From Desulfarculaceae bacterium (GTDB lineage: Bacteria > Desulfobacterota > Desulfarculia > Desulfarculales > Desulfarculaceae), in assembly GCA_020444545.1 (NCBI GenBank), contig JAHLKT010000007.1, positions 171,732 to 235,731 on the forward strand: a stretch of 64,000 nt of DNA, written 5' to 3'. The translations under genes were made by a program, and so were the position numbers. Of the stretch, positions 11,174 to 18,670 are shown in pieces (position 1 is the stretch's first letter; each line of letters begins with the position of its first letter). The notes below the pieces were generated by a model. The model was not told the DNA's origin. It was given only the letters and a program-made list of their open reading frames with translations, and did not search any database.

Positions 11174-12181
11174 TCAGTACAGGCCCGGGGCCGGACAGGG
11201 GCTCGCCATGAGCCGCCGCTCCAGGGCCGAGGCCACGATGCGCTCGATGAGCTTCACGTAGGGCATCTCCACCAGGCCGCAGAGGATGGGCAGGTCCGAG
11301 TGCTCGGGGTGCAGCCCGGCCAGGGGGTTCACCTCCAGGAAGGAGGGCTTGCCCGCCGCGTCGCAGCGCAGATCCACCCGCCCGGCGTCGCGGCACTCCA
11401 GGCCGCGCCAAGAGGCCAGGGCCAGCTCGCCGGCCTCCCCGGCGATGGCGCCCTTCACCCGGCGGTAGCTCACCAGGCTCTCGCACTCTTCCTTGTTGCG
11501 ATAGGAATAGACCTCCGCGTCGGCCCCGGAGCGCAAGAGAACCTCCATCACCCCTATGATCCGCGCCTTGGGGCCGGTGCCCACGATGCCCACCGTGAAC
11601 TCCCGGCCGGGCAAGAAGCTCTCCACCAATACCGGCTGGCCGTAGCGGGCGATGAGCTCGGCGCATACCGCCGCGAGCTGCTCGCGGCCGGTCACCTTGG
11701 AGGCCGCCTCCACCCCGCGCCCGGTGCCCTCGGCCACCGGCTTGGCGAACAGGGGCCAGCCCAGGTTGACCGACGCGGCCTGAGAGGGCTCGGCCACCAC
11801 CGCGAAGTCCGGCGTGGCCAGGCCCAGGTCGCGCACCACCCGCTTGGCCATGCCCTTGTGCAGGGTGAGGCTCAGGGTCATGGGGTCGGAGAAGGTGTAG
11901 GGCAGGCCGTAGTATTCCAGCAGGGCCGGCACCAGGGCCTCGCGGCCGTAGCGCCCCAGGCCCTCGGCGATGTTGAACACCAGATCCCAGCGCTCGCCCT
12001 GAGACAGGCTCGCCACCAGCGAGGGCAGGGAGCCGATGCGCACCGGGTCATGGCCCAGCGAGGCCAGGGCCTGCTCGATGCCCTCGATGGTGCGGGGGCT
12101 GTCGAACTCGGCCACCTGCTCCTCGCTGTAGCCGCGCTCCAGGTATTCCGCGCGCAGATCGTAGGTAAGGCCAATGCGCAT
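11174..12181 (-). CDS. ATP-grasp ligase, D-Ala-D-Ala ligase-like (first copy)
   Basis: The 335-residue protein starts MRIGLTYDLRAEYLERG. It shows DLVFNIAEGLGRYGRE, LFAKPVAEGTGRGV (ATP-binding lysine and Gly-rich lid), VESFLPGREFTVGIVG and the metal ligands in RVDLRCD and FLEVNPLAGLHP. It should form an amide bond at the cost of ATP. It clearly differs from the next gene, so the pair could add two residues in sequence or act as partners. It follows kamA by 25 bp. Confidence 0.78.
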   Translation of the reverse strand: MRIGLTYDLRAEYLERGYSEEQVAEFDSPRTIEGIEQALASLGHDPVRIGSLPSLVASLSQGERWDLVFNIAEGLGRYGREALVPALLEYYGLPYTFSDPMTLSLTLHKGMAKRVVRDLGLATPDFAVVAEPSQAASVNLGWPLFAKPVAEGTGRGVEAASKVTGREQLAAVCAELIARYGQPVLVESFLPGREFTVGIVGTGPKARIIGVMEVLLRSGADAEVYSYRNKEECESLVSYRRVKGAIAGEAGELALASWRGLECRDAGRVDLRCDAAGKPSFLEVNPLAGLHPEHSDLPILCGLVEMPYVKLIERIVASALERRLMASPCPAPGLY

Positions 12182-12206
12182 GGCCCTATTCCTTTCCTGG
12201 CCGCCT

Positions 12207-13493
12207 TCAGCAGGCCGCCGGGCCCAGGTCGCCGCCGCAGTCGGGATAGGTGTAGGTCCCGCCCGCGTAGTTTTTCAACACCAGGTCGTTGCCGTTTTTG
12301 CCCACCACTGCCTCGGGGTACAGGGCCACCTTGCCGCCGCCGCCCGGGGCGTCGATGACAAAGGTGGGCACCGCATAGCCGCTGGTGTGGCCCCGAAGGC
12401 CCTTGATAATCTCCAGGCCCTTGCTCACCGGGGTGCGGAAGTGGGACGAGCCCACGATGGGGTCGCACTGATACAAATAGTAGGGGCGCACCCGCATCTT
12501 CAAAAGGCCCTGCATCAGCTTGCGCATGGTCTCCACCGAGTCGTTCACCCCGGCCAGGAGCACCGTCTGGCTGCCCAGGGGGATGCCCGCGTCGGCCAAA
12601 CGGGCGCAGGCCCGCGCCGTCTCCGGGGTCAGCTCCGCCGGGTGGGTGAAGTGCAGGCTCATGAACAGCGGGTGATAGCGTTTGAGCTTTTTCACCAGCT
12701 CGGCGGTTATGCGCTGGGGCAACACCGCCGGGGTCTTGGTGCCCAGGCGCAGCACCTCCACGTGGGGTATGCGCCTGAGGCGGCCCAAGAGCCACTCCAG
12801 CCGGTCGTCGGCCATGGTCAGCGGGTCGCCGCCGGAAATGAGCACGTCGCGCACCGAGGGCGTGGCCTCGATATAGGCGATGGCCCGTTCCATGGCCTCG
12901 CGGCTGTGCACCGGCCCGTGGCTCTGATGGCCCACCAGGCCCACCATGCGCGAACGGGTGCAGTAGCGGCAGTAGGCCGCGCAAAAGCCGGTGGAGAGAA
13001 ACAGCACCCGGTCGGGATAGCGGTGCACCAGACCCGGGGCGGCCATGTCGTGGTCCTCGCCCAGGGGGTCGGAGCTCTCGCCGGGGCCGGTCACTGCCTC
13101 GAACCAGGTGGGCACCATGGTGCGGCGCAGGGGATCGGCCGGGTCAACCGGGTCCATGAGGGACAGATAATAGGGCGTGATGCCCAGGGGCAGCTTGCCG
13201 GGGCAGGTCGCGAAGGCCCGCTCCTCGGCCGGGGCCAGCTTCAGATAGCGGGACAGGCCCGCCAGGCTGGTGACCCGGTTGCGCACCTGCCAGTGCCAGT
13301 CGTTCCAAAGACTGGTGGGCAGGCCGGGGAAGTGGCGGCGGCGGAAGGCCGCGGCGCTTCGTCCCGTGGAAACGATGGCCTTGTCCGGGGCAAAAGGCTC
13401 GATAGCCGGAATCGCCCGCGGGATCTGGCCGGTTTCAGGCCAGCCTTGGTGGGGAGGCTCCAGGGCGTGGGCGCTGTTTTCGCTGCTTTTCAT
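12207..13493 (-). CDS. kamA: Lysine 2,3-aminomutase (radical SAM, PLP)
   Basis: KamA interconverts L-lysine and L-beta-lysine using a [4Fe-4S] cluster, SAM and PLP. The cluster motif CxxxCxxC is C171, C175 and C178. PLP would bind K388 in DAPGGGGK. The two aspartates that hold the lysine side-chain amine in the clostridial enzyme are present as D344 (YQCD) and D381; with K388, all three line up at a constant offset. This favours true lysine specificity over EpmB or glutamate aminomutase. At 428 residues the size is normal. It is first in a four-gene operon. Confidence 0.9.
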   Translation of the reverse strand: MKSSENSAHALEPPHQGWPETGQIPRAIPAIEPFAPDKAIVSTGRSAAAFRRRHFPGLPTSLWNDWHWQVRNRVTSLAGLSRYLKLAPAEERAFATCPGKLPLGITPYYLSLMDPVDPADPLRRTMVPTWFEAVTGPGESSDPLGEDHDMAAPGLVHRYPDRVLFLSTGFCAAYCRYCTRSRMVGLVGHQSHGPVHSREAMERAIAYIEATPSVRDVLISGGDPLTMADDRLEWLLGRLRRIPHVEVLRLGTKTPAVLPQRITAELVKKLKRYHPLFMSLHFTHPAELTPETARACARLADAGIPLGSQTVLLAGVNDSVETMRKLMQGLLKMRVRPYYLYQCDPIVGSSHFRTPVSKGLEIIKGLRGHTSGYAVPTFVIDAPGGGGKVALYPEAVVGKNGNDLVLKNYAGGTYTYPDCGGDLGPAAC

Positions 13494-13551
13494 CTGTCAC
13501 CCTCGTCGAGATCAAAAAATGTCTGTTTATCAAGCGGGTGCGCTGGTCTTG

Positions 13552-13579
13552 CCGGGCCCCCCGCCCGGGCAGGGCCCGG
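13552..13579 (-). terminator. Hairpin between the PG-binding gene and kamA
   Basis: CCGGGCCC (13552-13559) pairs with GGGCCCGG (13572-13579) around a GC-rich 12-nt loop. No T-run follows on the minus strand, so this may attenuate, not end, transcription into kamA, whose start is 59 bp further on. Confidence 0.4.
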
Positions 13580-13597
13580 ACGGGGAGTTTCCCTTGA

Positions 13598-14197
13598 TTA
13601 CTTGAGGCCCAGGGCGGCCTTGGTAGCCTTGTCCACCTTGCCGGTGACCTTCAGGCCCTTGGCCTTCTGGAAATGCTTCAAGGCCATCTTGGTTTTTTTG
13701 CCCCATACGCCGTCCACCTTCAGCTTGGCGCCGTTGGCGTTCAGGGCGTCCTGCAGGACGCGCACCTTGGGGTTGACCTTCACGGCCTTCATGCCCTTGG
13801 CCTTCGCGGCCGGGGCCGCCTTGGCCGGAGCCGCCTTGGTCACGGCGGGAGCGGCCGGAGCCGCCTGCTCGGCGGCCATGGCCAACGGAGCGGCGCACAG
13901 AGCCATGCTCACCATCGTCGCCAGGGCCAGGCCCGTGATCTTGCCTTTGCTGCTTTTGCTCATCTCAAACCTCTCGATCAAAATGGTTTTTGCTTCAGCC
14001 AGGCACTCCACCCGGCCCCAGACCGTAACCTCGCGCTTCAGGCGGCCCAGGAGTTCCTCTCCCCGGCCGCCGGGCGCCACCCGGTAGGTGGCCTCGTCAA
14101 AGGCGGCGATGGCCACGGCCTTCGCCTTGCCCTTGTCGTCCCACTCCACCGGGATGACCAGCCCCGTGATCTTTTGGATTGCGGCTTTGGCGCCCAC
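13598..14197 (-). CDS. Protein with N-terminal cytoplasmic domain and C-terminal peptidoglycan-binding domain
   Basis: Read from a GTG at 14197 (AAAGGA upstream) this is a 199-residue protein. Residues 1-78 form a small charged domain (TGLVIPVEWDDKG... EVTVWGRV). Residues 79-109 are a signal peptide or membrane segment (MSKSSKGKITGLALATMVS). Then come an Ala/Pro/Lys linker and a peptidoglycan-binding domain with LQDALNANG, VDGVWGKKTKMALKHFQ and VTGKVDKAT. An internal ATG at 13963 has its own ribosome site (GAGAGG) and would make a separate 121-residue secreted protein. A sigma-54 promoter lies 41 bp upstream of the GTG. Whether one or two proteins are made is open. Confidence 0.7.
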   Translation of the reverse strand: MGAKAAIQKITGLVIPVEWDDKGKAKAVAIAAFDEATYRVAPGGRGEELLGRLKREVTVWGRVECLAEAKTILIERFEMSKSSKGKITGLALATMVSMALCAAPLAMAAEQAAPAAPAVTKAAPAKAAPAAKAKGMKAVKVNPKVRVLQDALNANGAKLKVDGVWGKKTKMALKHFQKAKGLKVTGKVDKATKAALGLK

Positions 14198-14238
14198 CTT
14201 GTGTCCTTTCCCACGCAGCGAGGTCTCGCCCGGGGAAG

Positions 14239-14254
14239 AGCAATCAATGTGCCA
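14239..14254 (-). promoter_or_regulatory. Sigma-54 promoter for the PG-binding protein gene
   Basis: Read on the minus strand the sequence is TGGCACATTGATTGCT, matching the -24/-12 consensus TGGCACG-N4-TTGCW at all but one defined position. Transcription would start about 30 bp before the GTG at 14197. The palindrome at 14316-14332 sits 61 bp upstream. Confidence 0.8.
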
Positions 14255-14315
14255 TATTGCAACTGTCTGTTTTTGCGGGGATTTAAGCGGTAGGGCCCGA
14301 CAGGAAAAAACAAAG

Positions 14316-14332
14316 GGGAACTAGAATTTCCC
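14316..14332 (-). promoter_or_regulatory. Activator-binding palindrome GGGAA-N7-TTCCC
   Basis: GGGAACTAGAATTTCCC is one of three GGGAA-N7-TTCCC sites in the window, each upstream of a sigma-54 promoter and close to the activator gene. It lies between the activator stop codon and the promoter at 14239-14254. Binding by that activator is inferred. Confidence 0.65.
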
Positions 14333-14343
14333 TTGGAGGAAGC

Positions 14344-15747
14344 CTACTTGAAATCGCGGGCCGAGAGGCTGTACTTGGTGAGCAGGTTCCGTAGCTGGCG
14401 GGTGGTGATGCCTGCCTGGGCGGCGGCCTGATCCATCCGGCCATTTTTGGCGGCCAACAGGCCTCGTAGATAGCGGCTCTCCACCTCTTCCACCGCCCGG
14501 CGGCGCGCCTCGGCCAGGCTCTGGCCTTCGCCGGGCTCGGAGTCCTCGCCGGGGTGCTCCAGGGCCATGAGGTCGGCCGGGAAGCTGGCCGGGGACAAGC
14601 GGCGGCCCCGCTCCAGGATGTAGGCCCGCTCCAGGAGGTTTTCCAGCTCGCGGATGTTGCCCGGCCAGGCGTAGGCGGCCAGCGCCTGCATAACCTGCTC
14701 GTCCAACCCGCTGATGTTTTTGCCGTAGTTGCGGTTGAGCCGCTCCAGGGGAGTGCTGACCAGCAGGGGCAGGTCCTCGCGGCGGGCCCGCAGGGGGGGC
14801 AGCTCGATGGCAAAGACGTTGAGCCGGTAATAGAGGTCGTCGCGGAAGCCGCCCTCGCTGATCTTCTTGGCCAGGTCCACGTTGCTGGCCGCCACCACCC
14901 GCACGTCCACCGAGATGTCCGACTCCCCGCCCACCCGGCAGAAGGAGCCTTCCTGCAATACCTGCAAAAGCTTGATCTGGGCCGAGGGCGAGATGGTGCC
15001 CACCTCATCCAGGAAAATGGTGCCCTTGTCCGCGATCTGGAACTTGCCCAGCTTGCGGCGCTCGGCCCCGGTAAAGGAGCCCTTTTCGTGGCCGAAGAGC
15101 TCGCTTTCCACCAGGGTGTCGGGCATGGAGCCGCAGTGCACCGCCACGAAGGGCCCGCCCGAGCGCGAGGAGTGCATGTGGATCAGCCGGGCCAGCATGC
15201 TCTTGCCCGTGCCGGTTTCGCCGGTGATCAGCACCGTGGCTCGGGTGGGGGCCACCATCTCCAGCTTTTCGTAGACCTCGCGCATGAGCGGGGAGCGGGT
15301 GCGCACCAGGCCCTGGGCCTCGCCCCGCCAGAAGCTCTCGCGCAGATACTCCAGCTCTTGCTCGATGCGCTTGCGGTCGGCCAGCCCGGCCATGACCAGC
15401 TCCACCTCGTGGGGGTCCACCGGGTAGGTGAGGTAGTTGTCCGCCCCGGCCTTGACCACGGACACGGTCTGGCGGATGCGTTCCGGCGGGGTGAGCACGA
15501 TGAGGGGAGGCCCCCCGGAGCGGCGGAAGCGTTCCAGGGCCGCGGCGTAGTCGGGCTCCTCACCCTCGGGAAGCAGGGAGGTGATGAAGCCGATATCCAC
15601 CAGGGCTAGGTCGAAACGGCGGCGGCCCAGCAGGTCCAGACAGGCCTGGGCCGAGGCGGCGTCTTCCAGCCGTTCCCCGTGCTTGAGGGCCTTGCGCAGG
15701 CTGGCCTTGACCGTGGTCTCCGGTGTGGCCACCAGCAATGATTTCAT
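14344..15747 (-). CDS. Sigma-54 activator with degenerate receiver domain
   Basis: The 467-residue protein has a receiver-like domain (1-125), an AAA+ sigma-54-contacting domain (about 145-380) with Walker A GETGTGKS and the loop GSFTGA, and a Fis-type helix-turn-helix at the end (AAAQAGITTRQLRNLL). The receiver keeps an aspartate (D51, LALVDIG), but the acidic pair after strand 1 is replaced (LLVATPETT) and the usual lysine is Tyr (YLTYPVD). Classical phosphorylation is therefore doubtful. The ATG at 15747 has AAGGGG upstream and begins the receiver fold. The gene sits between its likely targets. Confidence 0.88.
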   Translation of the reverse strand: MKSLLVATPETTVKASLRKALKHGERLEDAASAQACLDLLGRRRFDLALVDIGFITSLLPEGEEPDYAAALERFRRSGGPPLIVLTPPERIRQTVSVVKAGADNYLTYPVDPHEVELVMAGLADRKRIEQELEYLRESFWRGEAQGLVRTRSPLMREVYEKLEMVAPTRATVLITGETGTGKSMLARLIHMHSSRSGGPFVAVHCGSMPDTLVESELFGHEKGSFTGAERRKLGKFQIADKGTIFLDEVGTISPSAQIKLLQVLQEGSFCRVGGESDISVDVRVVAASNVDLAKKISEGGFRDDLYYRLNVFAIELPPLRARREDLPLLVSTPLERLNRNYGKNISGLDEQVMQALAAYAWPGNIRELENLLERAYILERGRRLSPASFPADLMALEHPGEDSEPGEGQSLAEARRRAVEEVESRYLRGLLAAKNGRMDQAAAQAGITTRQLRNLLTKYSLSARDFK

Positions 15748-15795
15748 TTCCCACCCCTTGAGGGATACAGGCTTCTTAGTGCGGATTGTAGCGCC

Positions 15796-15812
15796 GGGAA
15801 GGCGTTTTTCCC
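15796..15812 (+). promoter_or_regulatory. Activator-binding palindrome, distal copy
   Basis: GGGAAGGCGTTTTTCCC has the GGGAA-N7-TTCCC arrangement. It lies exactly 40 bp upstream of the second copy at 15836-15852, so the two sites face nearly the same side of the helix, as expected for cooperating sigma-54 activator dimers. Confidence 0.6.
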
Positions 15813-15835
15813 ACTGTAAAACCATGCCCCCGCCA

Positions 15836-15852
15836 GGGAACCGCCGGTTCCC
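15836..15852 (+). promoter_or_regulatory. Activator-binding palindrome, proximal copy
   Basis: GGGAACCGCCGGTTCCC is a perfect inverted repeat (8-bp arms, one central base). It ends 50 bp before the -24 element of the glycosyltransferase promoter. It shares GGGAA-N7-TTCCC with the sites at 14316 and 15796. Confidence 0.7.
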
Positions 15853-15902
15853 CCGCGAAAAAGCCTTGCGCCGTTTGTGAGTCGGATCAGCACCTTACGC
15901 GA

Positions 15903-15918
15903 TGGCACTGGGATTGCT
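15903..15918 (+). promoter_or_regulatory. Sigma-54 promoter for the glycosyltransferase gene
   Basis: TGGCACTGGGATTGCT matches the -24/-12 consensus with one deviation and the correct GG-N10-GC spacing. Transcription would begin about 60 bp before the ATG at 15992. Confidence 0.82.
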
Positions 15919-15991
15919 TGTGTGAGGGCATGGCTGCGCGGGCCTGGGCGCCCGCCTTTTTGGCCCTTTAACAACACCACAGGATCGATTC

Positions 15992-17422
15992 ATGGTCACC
16001 TTTTTCGCGGTCATAACTAAATTGCTGCGCTTTCTGAACGGCAAAATCTCCGGGCTGGGCAAGCTGGCCACCCTGGGCGCGCTGATCGCCCTGGGCGTGG
16101 GCGCCTGGCTCATGGGCGACGATTTTCTGGACGAGCTGGAGATGCTAAGCCACCAACTGGAGGACTCCCCCTGGCTCAGCCTGGCCCGCCTCTCCCTGCT
16201 CATCGCCCTATTCGCCCTGGTGTGGCGCATTTACCTGGCCCTCACCTACCGGGACCACCAGCCCTGCGCGGACCATGAGCTGCCCGAAATAACCGTGGTG
16301 GTGCCGGCCTACAACGAAGGAGAGCAGGTGCTGGCCACTCTCAGGAGCCTGGCGGCCAGCGACTACCCCAGGGAAAAGATGCACCTCATCGCGGTGGACG
16401 ACGGCTCCCAGGACGACACCTGGCAGTGGATGCAGGCCGCCGGCCAGGAGCTGGGCGGGCTGGTGGAGCTGATCAAGAGCCCCCAGAACCGGGGCAAACG
16501 CCACGCCCTGTACCAGGGCTTCCAGCGGGCGCGGGGCAGCGTGCTGGTCACGGTGGACAGCGACTCCGAGGTGCTGCCCGACACCCTCAGGCACTTGGTG
16601 ACCCCCATCGCCAAGGACCCGGTGTGCGGCGCGGTGGCGGGCAACGTGCGGGTGCTCAACCTGAGCGAAGGCATCATCCCGCGCATGATGGAGGTGAGCT
16701 TCGTTTTCAGCTTCGACTTCATCCGCGCGGCCCAGAGCCGCATCAACACGGTTATCACCACTCCCGGGGCCCTCTCGGCCTACCGCGAGGAGGCGGTGCG
16801 GCCCCATCTGGAGGGCTGGCTCAACCAGCAGTTCTTCGGCCGCCCGGCCAACATCGGCGAGGACCGCGCCCTGACCAACATCGTGCTCAAGAACGGCTAT
16901 CACGTGCTTTTCGCCCGCAAGGCCGAGGTGTTGACCAAGGTGCCCCTGCGCTACAAGGGCCTGTGCCGCATGTTTTTGCGCTGGGCGCGCAGCAACCTGC
17001 GCGAAACCCTGGTGATGACCGGCTTCATCTTCCGGCGCTTCCGCAAGACCCCGGCCCTGGGCGCGCGGGTGAACCTGCTCATCTTCCTGTTCCGCATGAC
17101 CGCCGGAGAGTGGCTCAAGCTGGGCTCCCTGGGGGTGATCCTGGTCAGCCCCTGGGTCATGGGGGTGAACCTGCTCCTGGGCGCGGCCATCGGCGGCTCC
17201 CTGCCCGCCCTGGTCTACGTGATCCGCCAGCGCAACAGCAACTTCCTGTGGGCCTTCCCCTACGCCCTGTTCTGGATGGTGGGCCTTACCTGGATCAGCC
17301 TATGGGCCATCCTCACCCCCCACAAGAACGGCTGGCTGACCCGGGGTCTGCGCCAGCACGACGCGCCCGTCGGGGCACCGGCCCAGGAGGAAGCCGCGTT
17401 TCAACGGGTTAACTCGCTGTAA
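15992..17422 (+). CDS. Processive family-2 membrane glycosyltransferase (hyaluronan/NodC synthase-like)
   Basis: The 476-residue protein has N-terminal membrane segments (about 28-40 and 63-80), a GT-A catalytic domain and at least three C-terminal membrane segments. Catalytic landmarks are VVVPAYNEGE, VDDGSQDDT, the metal site VDSDSE, GEDRALT, and the RW motif in FLRWARSN, which marks enzymes that build a polymer and thread it through the membrane. It probably makes an extracellular polysaccharide; the sugar is unknown. It has its own sigma-54 promoter and is divergent from the activator gene. Confidence 0.85.
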   Translation: MVTFFAVITKLLRFLNGKISGLGKLATLGALIALGVGAWLMGDDFLDELEMLSHQLEDSPWLSLARLSLLIALFALVWRIYLALTYRDHQPCADHELPEITVVVPAYNEGEQVLATLRSLAASDYPREKMHLIAVDDGSQDDTWQWMQAAGQELGGLVELIKSPQNRGKRHALYQGFQRARGSVLVTVDSDSEVLPDTLRHLVTPIAKDPVCGAVAGNVRVLNLSEGIIPRMMEVSFVFSFDFIRAAQSRINTVITTPGALSAYREEAVRPHLEGWLNQQFFGRPANIGEDRALTNIVLKNGYHVLFARKAEVLTKVPLRYKGLCRMFLRWARSNLRETLVMTGFIFRRFRKTPALGARVNLLIFLFRMTAGEWLKLGSLGVILVSPWVMGVNLLLGAAIGGSLPALVYVIRQRNSNFLWAFPYALFWMVGLTWISLWAILTPHKNGWLTRGLRQHDAPVGAPAQEEAAFQRVNSL

Positions 17423-17477
17423 TTAATAAAAAATTATCCCGCAGCCCGCTCTTGGCGCGGCCAGAGGCGGGCTGAGG

Positions 17478-17494
17478 GGGAAACCGGGTTTCCG
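17478..17494 (+). promoter_or_regulatory. Near-match of the activator palindrome (GGGAA-N7-TTCCG)
   Basis: GGGAAACCGGGTTTCCG differs from GGGAA-N7-TTCCC at one base. It ends 51 bp before a sigma-54-like element (17546-17561), almost the same spacing as at the glycosyltransferase promoter. This suggests that the next gene belongs to the same regulon. Confidence 0.45.
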
Positions 17495-17500
17495 CTTTTT
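17479..17500 (+). terminator. Terminator after the glycosyltransferase gene
   Basis: GGAAACC and GGTTTCC form a compact hairpin followed by GC and TTTTT. A larger hairpin (CAGCCCGC/GCGGGCTG, 17442-17474) precedes it. The stem also overlaps an activator-site-like sequence at 17478-17494, so the element may serve both purposes. Confidence 0.6.
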
Positions 17501-17545
17501 GGCGGCGCTTTAGTTCAGGGTCTGTAATTACGGCTAGTTACGGTT

Positions 17546-17561
17546 TTGCACCATTCTTGCT
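17546..17561 (+). promoter_or_regulatory. Candidate sigma-54 promoter
   Basis: TTGCACCATTCTTGCT keeps the -12 TTGC and the -24 spacing but has TG in place of the usual GG. Position 50 bp upstream of the ATG at 17612, and the palindrome 51 bp further upstream, support it. The weak -24 half is the doubt. Confidence 0.45.
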
Positions 17562-17611
17562 AATCACCTGGCCGGGGCAGAAGGGCCCCGCAACCAGCAG
17601 GAGGAATCAAG

Positions 17612-17977
17612 ATGTTCGGCAAGCTGTTCAAGCGCGAAGGCAAGCAGGAGGGCGCGGCCCAGACCGCCCAGCCCAAGGGTGAAAGGCCCCGGGACATTAA
17701 CGCCTCGGTGGGCCGCGACCTGGTGGTCAAGTTCCGCGAGGACCCGGACTGGGTCTGGAAGCTCAAGCAGGTGCAGAAGCACTCGGACCAGGGCGAGCAC
17801 ATGCGCGATTTCCGGGTGTACGACGCGGCGGCGGCCGGGGCGCGGGGCGTGACGGTGCGCGACTTCGCCAGCCTGGACTCGCATCCCGAGCTGATCCTGT
17901 ACCACGGCTGGCTCAACGTGAAAAACAACGACGCGCAGGTGGTCAGCGGCATGGGCCAGGCCCAAAAGGCCAGCTAG
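17612..17977 (+). CDS. Small soluble protein of unknown function
   Basis: This 121-residue protein starts MFGKLFKREGKQEG after GGAGGAATCAAG. It is charged, has no signal peptide or membrane segment, and contains the block VGRDLVVKFREDPDWVWKLKQVQKHSDQGEHM followed in the sequence by DFRVYDAAAA and LILYHGWLNVKN. I do not recognise the family. The promoter region links it to the sigma-54 circuit around 14-17.5 kb, so an envelope or polysaccharide role is possible but not shown. Confidence 0.65.
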   Translation: MFGKLFKREGKQEGAAQTAQPKGERPRDINASVGRDLVVKFREDPDWVWKLKQVQKHSDQGEHMRDFRVYDAAAAGARGVTVRDFASLDSHPELILYHGWLNVKNNDAQVVSGMGQAQKAS

Positions 17978-18153
17978 GCGGGTTTCTTTCAAGGTGGCCG
18001 CCGAGCTCGTCGCCATATCTTGTTTTGGATTTAGCCTTGGTCGGTCCGGCTTGTGTTGGGCCGGCCAAGTAAAAATCCATAGCTACAAAAACCTGAACTC
18101 AACCCCACCAGACAGGCGAAAAACGCCGCTGAAAGGCGTGAACGGTCCGCACC
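17978..18153. other. Gene-free stretch before the mtnC remnant
   Basis: Nothing recognisable is present here. Base use is less regular than in the flanking genes, fitting decayed sequence next to the pseudogene. Confidence 0.4.
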
Positions 18154-18492
18154 CTACCCCGTGTATAGGCCGGGACGACTTAGGCGATTTTGGGAGATGG
18201 TGCGGTCAATAAAGCTAAAATCCCGGGCTAATTTGTAAGGCACTTCGGTAGGCAAGTGACCTTGCCGCACCATCCCCACGCTTTGCATGCCGGCATCTTC
18301 TTTCCCACCGACCGCCAGATCAAAATAGCCGGAGAACAAGCCAAAGAGGTCGCCGTGTTCGCTGTGGGCGAACCGCAGCTTCCGCGCCTCCGCCGAGCCC
18401 GAAGAGTAGATATACAGGAGCAGGCCGGCCCGTTGCCATTCTCGCATGGCATCCACAGCGTCGCTGTATACCTGGCCCTTTGGTGCCGGCAT
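18154..18492 (-). pseudogene. Remnant of enolase-phosphatase E1 (mtnC-like)
   Basis: About 70 residues (GQVYSDAVDAMREWQRAG, then LLLYIYSSGS, RFAHSEHGDLFGLFSGYFD and GGK) match the core of enolase-phosphatase E1, a HAD enzyme of methionine salvage. The N-terminal nucleophile motif (DIEGT type) is absent, and after GGKEDAG the reading frame loses any resemblance to the family's C-terminal catalytic part. Only a central fragment survives, so it cannot be active. It borders the GntR-led island, which suggests that rearrangement or insertion removed the rest. Confidence 0.7.
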
Positions 18493-18670
18493 GAATTGCG
18501 TTCACCCGCCCGATTCGGTGTTCAAGGTGGAAAACCGGCGGCCGGCCCGCTCAATGGGTCGTGGGTTTTTGCGATTAAATTAAGCATGTTGGCCAAGTTG
18601 CAGACGCGACAAATGCCCAGAACCACCGCCTGCGCGACATAAGTCTGCTCGTTGAATAAAAAGTTTCCTG

